This document shows, piece by piece, positions 35,379 to 42,909 of a stretch of 55,745 nt of DNA. The DNA comes from Coxiellaceae bacterium. Lineage in GTDB: Bacteria > Pseudomonadota > Gammaproteobacteria > Coxiellales > Coxiellaceae. Below the pieces are notes generated by a model, which was given only the letters and a program-made list of their open reading frames with translations, had not been told where the DNA came from and ran no database searches. Position numbers and translations under genes: made by a program. Position 1 is the first letter of the stretch. Each line of letters begins with the position of its first letter. Location: NCBI GenBank assembly GCA_030680235.1, contig JAUXWQ010000014.1, positions 1 to 55,745 on the forward strand, in the 5' to 3' direction.

Positions 35379-35830
35379 AGCACATTATTAAAGACGTTAC
35401 TACAATAGCATCTCCAGCGATTATTGTGCATGGGGTCAATTGTCAGAGAATTATGAGAAGCGGGGTGGCTAAAGCGATATGTGAAAAATGGCCAGAAGTT
35501 ATAGAGAGCTATCTGCAATTTCCTGAAGATGAGATGTTTTTAGGGAAAGTAGATGTGATTGAAGTTGATGAAAGATTGTTTGTGCTGAACTGTTGGACAC
35601 AAGACAGTTATGGTTATGACAATGCGATATATGCATCTGTATTAGCAATTGAATTATGTTTGGAATCAACAATACATTTTGCCATAAAAAACGGCATTAG
35701 GAATATATACTCACCTAGGATTGGCTGTGGTTTGGGTGGATTAAACTGGGAAAATGATGTCGAACCCATTTTTAATGCTGTCGAAAAAAAGTATCAAAAC
35801 ATACAAATAACAATATGCAATTTGAATTAA
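35375..35830 (+). CDS. Macrodomain protein (ADP-ribose-1''-phosphate phosphatase type)
   Basis: A 151-residue single macrodomain, a fold that binds ADP-ribose and its derivatives. The binding loop GVNCQRIMRSGVAKAI (near residue 19) and PRIGCGLGGLNW (near residue 110) are the conserved ligand-contacting segments. Related proteins remove phosphate from ADP-ribose-1''-phosphate or ADP-ribose from proteins. The ATG at 35375 overlaps the stop of the prs-like gene by four bases. In this operon it could handle ADP-ribose released by NAD cleavage; that role is inferred from context. Confidence 0.8.
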   Translation: MKHIIKDVTTIASPAIIVHGVNCQRIMRSGVAKAICEKWPEVIESYLQFPEDEMFLGKVDVIEVDERLFVLNCWTQDSYGYDNAIYASVLAIELCLESTIHFAIKNGIRNIYSPRIGCGLGGLNWENDVEPIFNAVEKKYQNIQITICNLN

Positions 35831-35848
35831 AATACTAGGAGAATAAAA

Positions 35849-37345
35849 ATGATTACAAACCCATTAACATCCATTGACTTTTATAAATCCGATCATCGCA
35901 GACAATATCCTAATAATACAACAGAGGTGTATTCTAATTTTACTGCGCGTAGCAATCGTTTAGGAAATTTTCAACAAGGAGAAAATGCTAAAATCGTTTT
36001 TTTCGGATTACAATATTTCATTAAAGATTTTTTAATGGATGCTTGGAACGAAGAGTTTTTTAAAAAACCAAAGGATCAAGTTATTGCTGTTTATAAACGC
36101 CGTATGGATTTTTCTTTAGGAAAGGATGCCATTGATGTTTCACATATTGCTGCATTACACGATCTTGGTTATTTGCCATTAAAAATAAAAGCGTTGCCTG
36201 AAGGTACGCGGGTGCCAATGGGTGTTCCTGTGCTGACCATTGTCAACACACATCCTGATTTTTTCTGGTTAACAAATTACATTGAAACGATTATTTCAAA
36301 CTATTTGTGGAAACCAACGACATCTGCAACAACTGCGTTTGCGTATAAAAAAATACTGACAGATTATGCCGTAAAAACAGGATGTTCAAAAGAGGTTGTT
36401 CAATTTCAGGCACATGATTTTTCTTTTCGTGGTATGTCGAGTTTGCAAGATGCGGCAATGAGTGGGGCTGGGCATTTAACGTCATTTTTTGGAACAGATA
36501 CGGTCCCTTCTATTGATCTTGTCGAAACCTATTATGACGCAAATGCAGAAAATGAAGTGGTGGGATGTTCAGTGCCAGCGACAGAGCATTCGGTCATGTG
36601 TATGGGCATGCAAGATGGTGAGCTTGCTACATTTAACCGCTTGGTCACGCAGCTTTATCCTGCGGGTATAGTCTCTATTGTTTCAGACACCTGGGATTTT
36701 TGGAAAGTCGTGACGGAATACACTGTTCTGTTGAAAAATGAAATTGTAAATCGAGATGGAAAAGTAGTGATACGACCTGATAGTGGTGATCCTGTTAAGA
36801 TTATTGCAGGTGATCCAGATGCGCCTATAAACTCGCCTGAATACAAGGGTGCTGTTGCGTGTTTGTGGGATGTTTTTGGTGGCACAGTAACGGATCAAGG
36901 TTATAAAATGTTGGATTCACATATTGGTCTTATTTATGGGGATTCAATCACACTTGAACGCGCAGAAAGTATTTTGCGTAGACTAGCAGAAAAAGGATTT
37001 GCCTCTGGGAATATTGTGTTTGGTGTGGGTTCTTATACTTATCAGTATGTCACACGTGATAACTTTGGCTTTGCAATGAAAGCCACCAGTGGTGTTGTTG
37101 ATGGTGAGCGTCGCGATATTTTTAAAAATCCAAAAACGGATTCTGGTGCTAAAAAATCAGCGAAAGGTTTGCTTCGTGTTGCTTATGAAAATAAGGCAAT
37201 CGTATTGTATGATCAGCAAACAGAAGCGCAAGAAAAAGAGGGTCTTCTAGAGGTGGTTTTTCAAAATGGAACACTTGAAAAATCGGTCTCTTTATCAGAC
37301 ATTAGAAAACGAATTGATTCAGAGTTACAGTGGCAAAAAGGATAG
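35849..37345 (+). CDS. nadV: Nicotinamide phosphoribosyltransferase NadV
   Basis: This enzyme joins nicotinamide and PRPP into nicotinamide mononucleotide, a one-step route back to NAD+. The 498-residue length and the motifs follow the NAMPT/NadV family: SIDFYKSDHRRQYP at the start, HDFSFRGMSS, FFGTDTVPS, the catalytic histidine in PATEHSVM, RPDSGDPV, LIYGDSI and TRDNFGFAMKATSG. AGGAG lies upstream (TACTAGGAG). It follows the macrodomain gene by 18 bp. NMN would need an adenylyltransferase encoded elsewhere. If the prs-like enzyme acts on ADP-ribose, this protein could be a nicotinamide-ADPR transferase instead. Confidence 0.92.
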   Translation: MITNPLTSIDFYKSDHRRQYPNNTTEVYSNFTARSNRLGNFQQGENAKIVFFGLQYFIKDFLMDAWNEEFFKKPKDQVIAVYKRRMDFSLGKDAIDVSHIAALHDLGYLPLKIKALPEGTRVPMGVPVLTIVNTHPDFFWLTNYIETIISNYLWKPTTSATTAFAYKKILTDYAVKTGCSKEVVQFQAHDFSFRGMSSLQDAAMSGAGHLTSFFGTDTVPSIDLVETYYDANAENEVVGCSVPATEHSVMCMGMQDGELATFNRLVTQLYPAGIVSIVSDTWDFWKVVTEYTVLLKNEIVNRDGKVVIRPDSGDPVKIIAGDPDAPINSPEYKGAVACLWDVFGGTVTDQGYKMLDSHIGLIYGDSITLERAESILRRLAEKGFASGNIVFGVGSYTYQYVTRDNFGFAMKATSGVVDGERRDIFKNPKTDSGAKKSAKGLLRVAYENKAIVLYDQQTEAQEKEGLLEVVFQNGTLEKSVSLSDIRKRIDSELQWQKG

Positions 37346-37349
37346 TATG

Positions 37350-38087
37350 ATGTCTCAAGCTTATCAAACTGAAGAAGCATTTTTAAAGGATTATGATGCT
37401 TCTGTTTTTAAAAAACCCAGCACATCGATAGATACCGTTATTTTTACGGTAATGAATAATCAGTTGCATGTGCTAACCGTAAAACGTGCTGAGCATCCTT
37501 TTATGAATGCTTGGTCTTTGGTTGGTGGGTATATTGATATTGATCAAGATACGGATATTGAATTAACCGCAAAACGAAAATTAGAGGAAAAAACAGGTGT
37601 GAAAACACCTTATCTTGAACAGTTGTGTACTATTGGTAATAACAAGCGTGATCCGAGAGGATGGTCTATTACGACCGTTTATTTTGCATTGATTCCCTCT
37701 GATCATGTTAACCTACATGCAGATAAAGGTGCTGTTGATATTAAATGGTCAAAAATAGTGGGTGGCAAGGTAAAAGATAAATTGGCCTTTGATCATGCAG
37801 AAATACTTGCCAAATGTGTTGAACGGTTACGCAATAAAGTATTGTATACCTCATTGCCAATTTATTTAATGCCAAGAAATTTCACGCTTGGTGATTTGCA
37901 AAAAGTCTACGAAATTATTATTGATAAAAAAATAGATCATAAATCATTTCGTCGTCGGATTCTGAGTGCTGATATTCTTGAAGATGCGGGTAAAATGCGT
38001 TACGAGGGGAAGCGGCCCGCACAGTTGTATCATCTTAAAAAAAGCCAGCGTGCTTACTTTTTTAAGAGAAATATTGAGGGAGCGTAG
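37350..38087 (+). CDS. nrtR: NrtR-type regulator: degenerate Nudix domain plus winged helix
   Basis: NrtR proteins repress NAD biosynthesis genes and sense ADP-ribose through an inactive Nudix domain. Residues 20-160 are Nudix-like, with the box GGYIDIDQD...AKRKLEEKTGV. Two catalytic glutamates of the REUXEE core are lysine here, so hydrolysis is unlikely. The C-terminal 80 residues (PIYLMPRNFTLGDLQKVYEI, then HKSFRRRILSADILEDAG) are the winged-helix part typical of NrtR. Start: ATG 37350, seven bases after AAGGA; ATG 37347 is alternative. As the last gene of prs-macro-nadV-nrtR it probably autoregulates the operon. Confidence 0.87.
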   Translation: MSQAYQTEEAFLKDYDASVFKKPSTSIDTVIFTVMNNQLHVLTVKRAEHPFMNAWSLVGGYIDIDQDTDIELTAKRKLEEKTGVKTPYLEQLCTIGNNKRDPRGWSITTVYFALIPSDHVNLHADKGAVDIKWSKIVGGKVKDKLAFDHAEILAKCVERLRNKVLYTSLPIYLMPRNFTLGDLQKVYEIIIDKKIDHKSFRRRILSADILEDAGKMRYEGKRPAQLYHLKKSQRAYFFKRNIEGA

Positions 38088-38103
38088 GAGTAACAGGTCA
38101 CGC

Positions 38104-38270
38104 AATGGCGTCAACTTAAGCGTTTTCACAAAGACATCTATTGCATTAAGTGCTTTGATGCGAGCGCGAGTGTAACGAGTGTTTGCAGAAAATTGATCAG
38201 GGCATTGACCTGAAAATCGCTTGTTACGCGCGCGGCTTGCATAAAAAAATGCGTAAGTTGACGCCATTCA
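38104..38270. repeat. Nested palindrome with GC-rich repeat, copy 4
   Basis: The outer arms AATGGCGTCAACTTAAGCG (38104-38122) and its complement (38250-38269) enclose the GATGCGAGCGCGAGTGTAACGAG repeat and a degraded complement (CGCTTGTTACGCGCGCGGCTTGC). The 167-bp unit folds as one hairpin between the convergent nrtR and 38299-38949, and may terminate both. Confidence 0.7.
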
Positions 38271-38298
38271 GGTTGTCAGGTTTATAATGGTCATTACT

Positions 38299-38949
38299 TT
38301 ATTTTTTAGGGCTTCTTAAAAAAACACCTATTAAAATAGACAAGCCCGCAAATAAAATAGCTAAAACTGCTGTAATTGTGCGAATAATTTTTGCATCCGC
38401 CAGTTTTTTTTCGCCTTGCTTGTATTGTATTTTTCCTTCTGCCAGCTTGGCTTCGCCATCTTTGAGTTTTTGATAGCCTGCTGCCAATTGTTTTTGTCCT
38501 GCAGAAATTTTTTGTTCGCCTGCTGCAACTTGTTGCTCGCCTGAAGCCACTTGTTTTTCACCGGCTGCGATTTTTTTGCCGCCTTCATTGACTTGTTGTT
38601 GTGCGACATTAAAAATGGGAGAAGCTGCTGGTGCTAGTGTGCCCATCATGCCAAATGGAATGACTTTCACTTGATTATACGTTTTTTTGCCTTTTGCTAG
38701 TTGTTGTTTCCCTGCGTTTAATCGTGCTTTACCTGCGGCGAGTTTCTTTTTCCCTGCAGCTAATTTAATTTCGCCTTCCGCCAGTTTTATTTTTCCGGCT
38801 GCAACCGCTTTTGCACCTTCTTCAAGTTGTTGTTTGCCGATAGCCAGTTTATTTTCACCGGCCATTATTTGTTGGTTGAGATACAAATAGCCTCCAGTTG
38901 AAGCAAGGCATAATAGTATTGTGCTGATTAAAAGTGGTAATTTTGTCAC
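38299..38949 (-). CDS. Membrane protein with glycine-containing heptad repeats
   Basis: A 216-residue protein with a hydrophobic N-terminal anchor (about 5-24) and a C-terminal membrane helix (about 188-207). Between them some 18 heptads follow the pattern x-A-G-x-x-x-L (for example LAAGKKKLAAGKARLNAGKQ), interrupted near residue 95 by a P-rich, M-rich stretch (VIPFGMMGTLAPAASP). Similar AAG/DG heptads occur in the external part of YhgE/Pip-type proteins. The likely structure is two long helices packed through glycine faces outside the membrane. The start is GTG at 38949. The function is unknown, and the nearly identical repeats suggest recent expansion. Confidence 0.6.
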   Translation of the reverse strand: MTKLPLLISTILLCLASTGGYLYLNQQIMAGENKLAIGKQQLEEGAKAVAAGKIKLAEGEIKLAAGKKKLAAGKARLNAGKQQLAKGKKTYNQVKVIPFGMMGTLAPAASPIFNVAQQQVNEGGKKIAAGEKQVASGEQQVAAGEQKISAGQKQLAAGYQKLKDGEAKLAEGKIQYKQGEKKLADAKIIRTITAVLAILFAGLSILIGVFLRSPKK

Positions 38950-39348
38950 GGCCTTATTCCATTAAGTATAATAAGTGAAGCCATTTTCAAGTCTATCTAA
39001 ACTCACTTTTAAATGCAGTGTGAGGCTTTCTTGAATTAGCTTTTCAAAGACTAAAGTGCCATGTTGCCATAGCCTCTGTCAATTTTTGAGGAAGATAAGG
39101 AGGCTAAGCATATATGACTTAAGAGAACAATCGCTCGTTACACTCGCGGCTCGCATCATATACTGCGCATGATGCGAGCCGCGAGTGTAACGAGCGATTG
39201 TTCTCTTAAGTCATAGTTGTGATACTAAGCATAACCCATTGAATTATTCGGCTTTAAGTTTTTCATAGGCATGAATAAGTATTATTTTAAATAAGAGCTA
39301 TAGTTACTTTTCTATGAAAAACAACTAAAGATCATAAAGGAGACTGTT
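38950..39348. other. Intergenic region with a large palindrome
   Basis: This 399-bp gap between divergent genes carries the perfect palindrome at 39113-39215. The remainder is AT-rich, and a promoter for the ElaB-like gene is likely in 39240-39330. No gene is seen. Confidence 0.6.
39113..39215. repeat. Perfect 47-bp-arm palindrome of the GC-rich repeat, copy 5
   Basis: Bases 39113-39159 are exactly complementary to 39169-39215 around a 9-nt loop (ATACTGCGC). The arms carry CTTAAG, CAATCGCTCGTTACACTCGC and GGCTCGCATCAT. It is the best-preserved member of the family and may be a recent copy. Confidence 0.9.
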
Positions 39349-39606
39349 ATGCATAAATATAATTCACACACAGTGGTTGGTGATTCAATTCGACAAGTGG
39401 GTCATAAAATCGAAACCTTCGGTGAGAGTGCAGCAAAAACAACGGATGAGTACATCCACAAAGGTCAGCGTGCCGTGATAGGTTTAAAAAAAGAAGCTGA
39501 AAATTATGGTGAAGTGACAGTGGATTACGTCAAAAAAAATCCTGTTAAATCAACCTTAATTGTAGCGGGTGTCGGTATTTTGTTAAGCCGATTATTTAAG
39601 TTTTAA
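39349..39606 (+). CDS. ElaB/YqjD-like DUF883 membrane-anchored protein
   Basis: An 85-residue protein with a helical, charged N-terminal part and a C-terminal membrane segment (about 66-82, STLIVAGVGILLSRLF) preceded by YVKKNPVKS. This is the layout of DUF883 proteins such as E. coli ElaB and YqjD, which bind ribosomes and sit on the inner membrane in stationary phase. AAGGAG is eight bases before the ATG. It is bracketed by two related palindromes, 39113-39215 and 39620-39744. Confidence 0.75.
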   Translation: MHKYNSHTVVGDSIRQVGHKIETFGESAAKTTDEYIHKGQRAVIGLKKEAENYGEVTVDYVKKNPVKSTLIVAGVGILLSRLFKF

Positions 39607-39619
39607 TGCCGAGGTTTGG

Positions 39620-39744
39620 TTCACAGCCATTGACTTAAGAAAACAATCGCTCATTACACTCGCGGCTCACACCACACACTGCGCATGATGCGAGCCACGA
39701 GTGTAGCGAGTGATTTATCAAATTTCTTAAGTCAATGGCTGTGA
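39620..39744. repeat. GC-rich palindrome, copy 6
   Basis: An imperfect hairpin with outer arms TTCACAGCCATTGACTTAAG and the complementary CTTAAGTCAATGGCTGTGA, and inner arms of the ACTCGCGGCTC type. It shares the CTTAAG and CAATCGCT parts with copy 5, on the other side of the ElaB-like gene, but has extra outer bases and several mismatches. Confidence 0.8.
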
Positions 39745-39807
39745 GGCTTGGTTACCGCACATAAAAGATGGCTTCGATTTTTTTAGTTCGGAGCCAAGTA
39801 TTACTCT

Positions 39808-40434
39808 TTATGCAGCCCATGTTACAAAATAAGTCTGAGATCCTATTTTTACAGTGCCAATATCATTATTTGTTATTTTTCCAACGCCAGAAGGTGTTCC
39901 TGTAAATAAAATATCGCCTGCGCTCAATGGAAAATAATGGCTTACATAAACAATTAAATCGATTGGAGAAAATAACATATTTTTTCCAAGGCCTGTTTGT
40001 TTCAGCTGGTTATTTAAAGAGAAATTAAATTCTTTTTCTAAGCAAGAATCGAGATTATCGCATTTAATCCAAGGGCCAATGACTGCTGCATCAGGAAATA
40101 CTTTTCCAATAGTCCAGGGATGGCCATCTTCTTTTAATTTTTTTTGTAAATTTCGTTTTGTCATATCAAGCCCAACAGTGTACCAACCTAAGGCTTCGCG
40201 TGCTTTTTCTTGTGATAATTGAAAACCGCCAACATTTAATTTAAAAACCAATTCACATTCATAATGAATTTCTTCTTCTGGTAAATATAAATTAAGCGTA
40301 TCATTCCAGTTTTTACAGGCATGCAATACAGCAGCAGGTTTCAAAAAAATAACAGGTTTGTCGACGGCTTTATCGCCTAATTCATGCATGTGGCCACGAT
40401 AGTTTTTTCCGAAGCAGATGATATTTTCTGTCAT
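39808..40434 (-). CDS. Fumarylacetoacetate hydrolase family protein (acylpyruvase-like)
   Basis: A 208-residue single FAH domain. The motifs IICFGKNYRGHMHELG, KPVIFLKPAAVL, the metal-binding E-x-E of IHYECELVFKL, TVGLDMTKRNLQ and the ending ILFTGTPSGVGKI are those of short FAHD1/YcgM-type enzymes that hydrolyse acylpyruvates or decarboxylate oxaloacetate. The substrate is not evident. No aromatic-degradation genes are nearby, so it probably acts alone in metabolite clearance. Confidence 0.85.
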   Translation of the reverse strand: MTENIICFGKNYRGHMHELGDKAVDKPVIFLKPAAVLHACKNWNDTLNLYLPEEEIHYECELVFKLNVGGFQLSQEKAREALGWYTVGLDMTKRNLQKKLKEDGHPWTIGKVFPDAAVIGPWIKCDNLDSCLEKEFNFSLNNQLKQTGLGKNMLFSPIDLIVYVSHYFPLSAGDILFTGTPSGVGKITNNDIGTVKIGSQTYFVTWAA

Positions 40435-40496
40435 AATATTATTTCTCTAAATGTAACTATTTTGCATTGTTTAACTCATGTGCCGAGAAGCAGGAT

Positions 40497-41588
40497 TTAT
40501 CGCCTCTTTAATAACCATTTAATGAATTTTACAACTTCCTTCTTTGTTTTTTTTAGAAAATAAGAACCGGGATAATAATAATCATATTTTGATCGAGCGT
40601 GATATCGATTAAAAAGATAATCAAAGTAAGATACCTCTGGTGCAAAAGCAAGCAGCATTTCTTTTCTTTTAGTGGTAGGTGTTAATTTATAGCTTGTAGA
40701 AGTGAAGTAACATACTATTTTTTTTGCAGGATCTTCGGAGTAGTGTTTGCTGCAATCTATCCATTTGTTAGGCCGCATATCTGCTTCGATAAAATAATAG
40801 GTTTGTTCAGTGCGAATGGCTGTAAAGTTAACAAAACCATTAGCGCCTAAAATTTTACCCAGTGCTATTAAGTTTTTTTGTAATAGAGGATCTTCATCGA
40901 TAGAAGGATGATAGCGTTTAATCATGCTAGGGCCGGTCGGATGTGGCTTTGCCAAGACACATTCACCACATTCAAAAAAAATGAGCTCGGCATTTAAAAA
41001 CAAAGCGCCTCCAGAAATTAATGTGCCTTCTATTTTTTTCTGAATCAATAATGGAAAAAATAAACTTTTTGCAAAGATTACGTCTTTAAGATTTTGGCAT
41101 TCTAAAACACCTGCGCCACCCGCTGAGAAATCTATTTTCAGCATCACGGGATATTCAAGCGCTTGTGCGGCGCGTATCATATCTGCGCTATTTTGAGCGA
41201 TCATAAAAGGCGGTGTGGGAAAATGATATTTGTGTAATAGGATAGAAAGTTCTATTTTCGAGTACAAATGTGAAAAATTTTTTTCATGGATGACGGGCAG
41301 CAGTTGAAGTTTTTCTTTTATAGAAAAAGAGGAGTGTAAAATGGCGCGAGGGCATTCTTCATCGCATGCTGCAATAAAATTATAATGGTGCTGTAATTGT
41401 TTCTGCGCAGTTTTAATCACATCAGAAGTTGTCGCTGCATAAATAAAATTTTTCACAAAACGATGTGTTTTTAACTGAGTGTTGTTGGAGATAACAGTTA
41501 CGCAGAAACCAGCGCGTGATAATAAGGCGGGAATAGGTGTCAACAATGACAAATTATTTCCGTATAAAAGGGCAGTGTGAGTAGTCAT
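40497..41588 (-). CDS. ATP-grasp family ligase of unknown substrate
   Basis: A 363-residue protein with a pre-ATP-grasp N-terminal domain (ALLYGNNLSLLTPIPALLSRAG), then ATP-grasp features: KIELSILLHKYHFPTPPFM, YPVMLKIDFSAGGAGV (phosphate loop) and the metal-binding end FVNFTAIRTEQTYYFIEADMRPNKW. It resembles enzymes that join a carboxylate to an amine through an acylphosphate. The final 60 residues are basic and aromatic (YDYYYPGSYFLKKTKK), perhaps for membrane or partner binding. It is followed by the FAH gene on the same strand. No substrate can be assigned. Confidence 0.72.
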   Translation of the reverse strand: MTTHTALLYGNNLSLLTPIPALLSRAGFCVTVISNNTQLKTHRFVKNFIYAATTSDVIKTAQKQLQHHYNFIAACDEECPRAILHSSFSIKEKLQLLPVIHEKNFSHLYSKIELSILLHKYHFPTPPFMIAQNSADMIRAAQALEYPVMLKIDFSAGGAGVLECQNLKDVIFAKSLFFPLLIQKKIEGTLISGGALFLNAELIFFECGECVLAKPHPTGPSMIKRYHPSIDEDPLLQKNLIALGKILGANGFVNFTAIRTEQTYYFIEADMRPNKWIDCSKHYSEDPAKKIVCYFTSTSYKLTPTTKRKEMLLAFAPEVSYFDYLFNRYHARSKYDYYYPGSYFLKKTKKEVVKFIKWLLKRR

Positions 41589-41658
41589 AAATCGTAGTAG
41601 ATTTTGTATCTTACTTCCTGAATAGTTGTGGGTAGTTTAGCGAATGTGCAAATGCTTC

Positions 41659-42657
41659 CTACATCATACTGCACTGACAAGATTCGCTTGATTTGACGGG
41701 TTTTTTCTCTGCTGCTTCCTTTGTTTCATCAGACTCAGGCATTATAGGAGAGAAAGATGGTAAGGGTGCTTCTGCTCGCGTGCTTCTAGGCTGTTGATAG
41801 AGGCCAAATTGTTTAATGTATGTTGCAAAAGATGGTCGTTCTGATGGTGGCGCTACCTGTATGCCAAGAATGCGGTTGCTGTATCTTGGAGAGAGTAGTG
41901 TGATCGCATACAGTTGTGTCTCATTATCATCAATCATAATACAAAGAAAGTTGGGTGTTTCTCTTGCTCTTTGTGGGAACAGTGTTCTTGCAAGAAACTG
42001 GCTTTTGTTAGATTTGTCATGTTGTTTGAGTTGGTAGATCTTAAAAAAATATTTTTCTTTTTCAGCCTTAAGGTTAGCTAGCATGGCCTCGCAGATCGCA
42101 GTATCCTTCATTCCATTATCTTGTAAGCTTGATCGTAACTCCCAGGAAAGCGGTTGTTTTGGATTTTTTTGACGTCGACAAGAAAAAATACGCTTACCAC
42201 CGCCAGGCTGTTTGTTTAAAGGATCTTGCAGGCAATATATTCCCCAGTTTCTCATTGGGGGGAGTCGGCGCTCGGTGTCATGCATTGCAAGCTTTTGGTT
42301 GACTACATGAATGAGTAATGAGAGTGCCGAGGCAATTTTTAAATGTGTTTCTTTAAAAAATTGGTCATCACTTCTTGCTGAAACAATGTCATAGTGGACT
42401 GTTGCAACGGTATTTGGCAATGCTATGAGTGTTTTTATTAGATATTGAACCAAAGCAGGATTTAGCACAACTTGGCGTGTTTTTACCGTAGGCTTGAATA
42501 GAATTAACGAGTCATCCATATCAATCAGATAATAAATTGATAAATGACCTGCCGTTGCATGGTGCTTAATGGCAGCGTTAACGTGCCATTCGTCTTGCTC
42601 ATTGAGTGAAGAAGGTGCTATATAGCATGCGCGCCGATTATGTTGTGTATTAGGCAT
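41659..42657 (-). CDS. Hypothetical protein ending in a CaaX-like motif (CSMM)
   Basis: An unrecognised 332-residue soluble protein starting MPNTQHNRRACYIAP. The ATG at 42657 is preferred because a TTGACA-like -35 lies upstream, inside the longer frame. The body has mixed strands and helices. The last 35 residues are disordered and rich in E, K and S (SDETKEAAEKKPVKSSESCQ) and end Cys-Ser-Met-Met, a good eukaryotic farnesylation box, with another cysteine two residues earlier. Legionella effectors such as AnkB use host prenylation to reach membranes. The protein at 45334-46092 ends in the same way. A host-targeted role is inferred. Confidence 0.55.
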   Translation of the reverse strand: MPNTQHNRRACYIAPSSLNEQDEWHVNAAIKHHATAGHLSIYYLIDMDDSLILFKPTVKTRQVVLNPALVQYLIKTLIALPNTVATVHYDIVSARSDDQFFKETHLKIASALSLLIHVVNQKLAMHDTERRLPPMRNWGIYCLQDPLNKQPGGGKRIFSCRRQKNPKQPLSWELRSSLQDNGMKDTAICEAMLANLKAEKEKYFFKIYQLKQHDKSNKSQFLARTLFPQRARETPNFLCIMIDDNETQLYAITLLSPRYSNRILGIQVAPPSERPSFATYIKQFGLYQQPRSTRAEAPLPSFSPIMPESDETKEAAEKKPVKSSESCQCSMM

Positions 42658-42909
42658 AAAATGAAAGTCCAAGATGGTCAAAATGGTGTTGTAATGCGTA
42701 TTAGGACCAAATTTACAAAAAATATCACATAATCTCTGCAATTTTTCACGTTGTCAAAGATTAACCAAACAGCCTCTTAAAAACAGGGCCTTAAAATAAC
42801 ATTATTTTTGTTGGGCCTCGATAGGTTGGCGAGCATTTAATGTTTTCTTAATATCATCGCGTTATTTTCACTAATGATAGTTGAAAAAAATAGCTTGGGG
42901 TGATTAACA

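Noticed and set aside
37350-38087. Active ADP-ribose pyrophosphatase
   Set aside because: The Nudix box has lost key glutamates, and the C-terminal winged-helix part is that of NrtR regulators.
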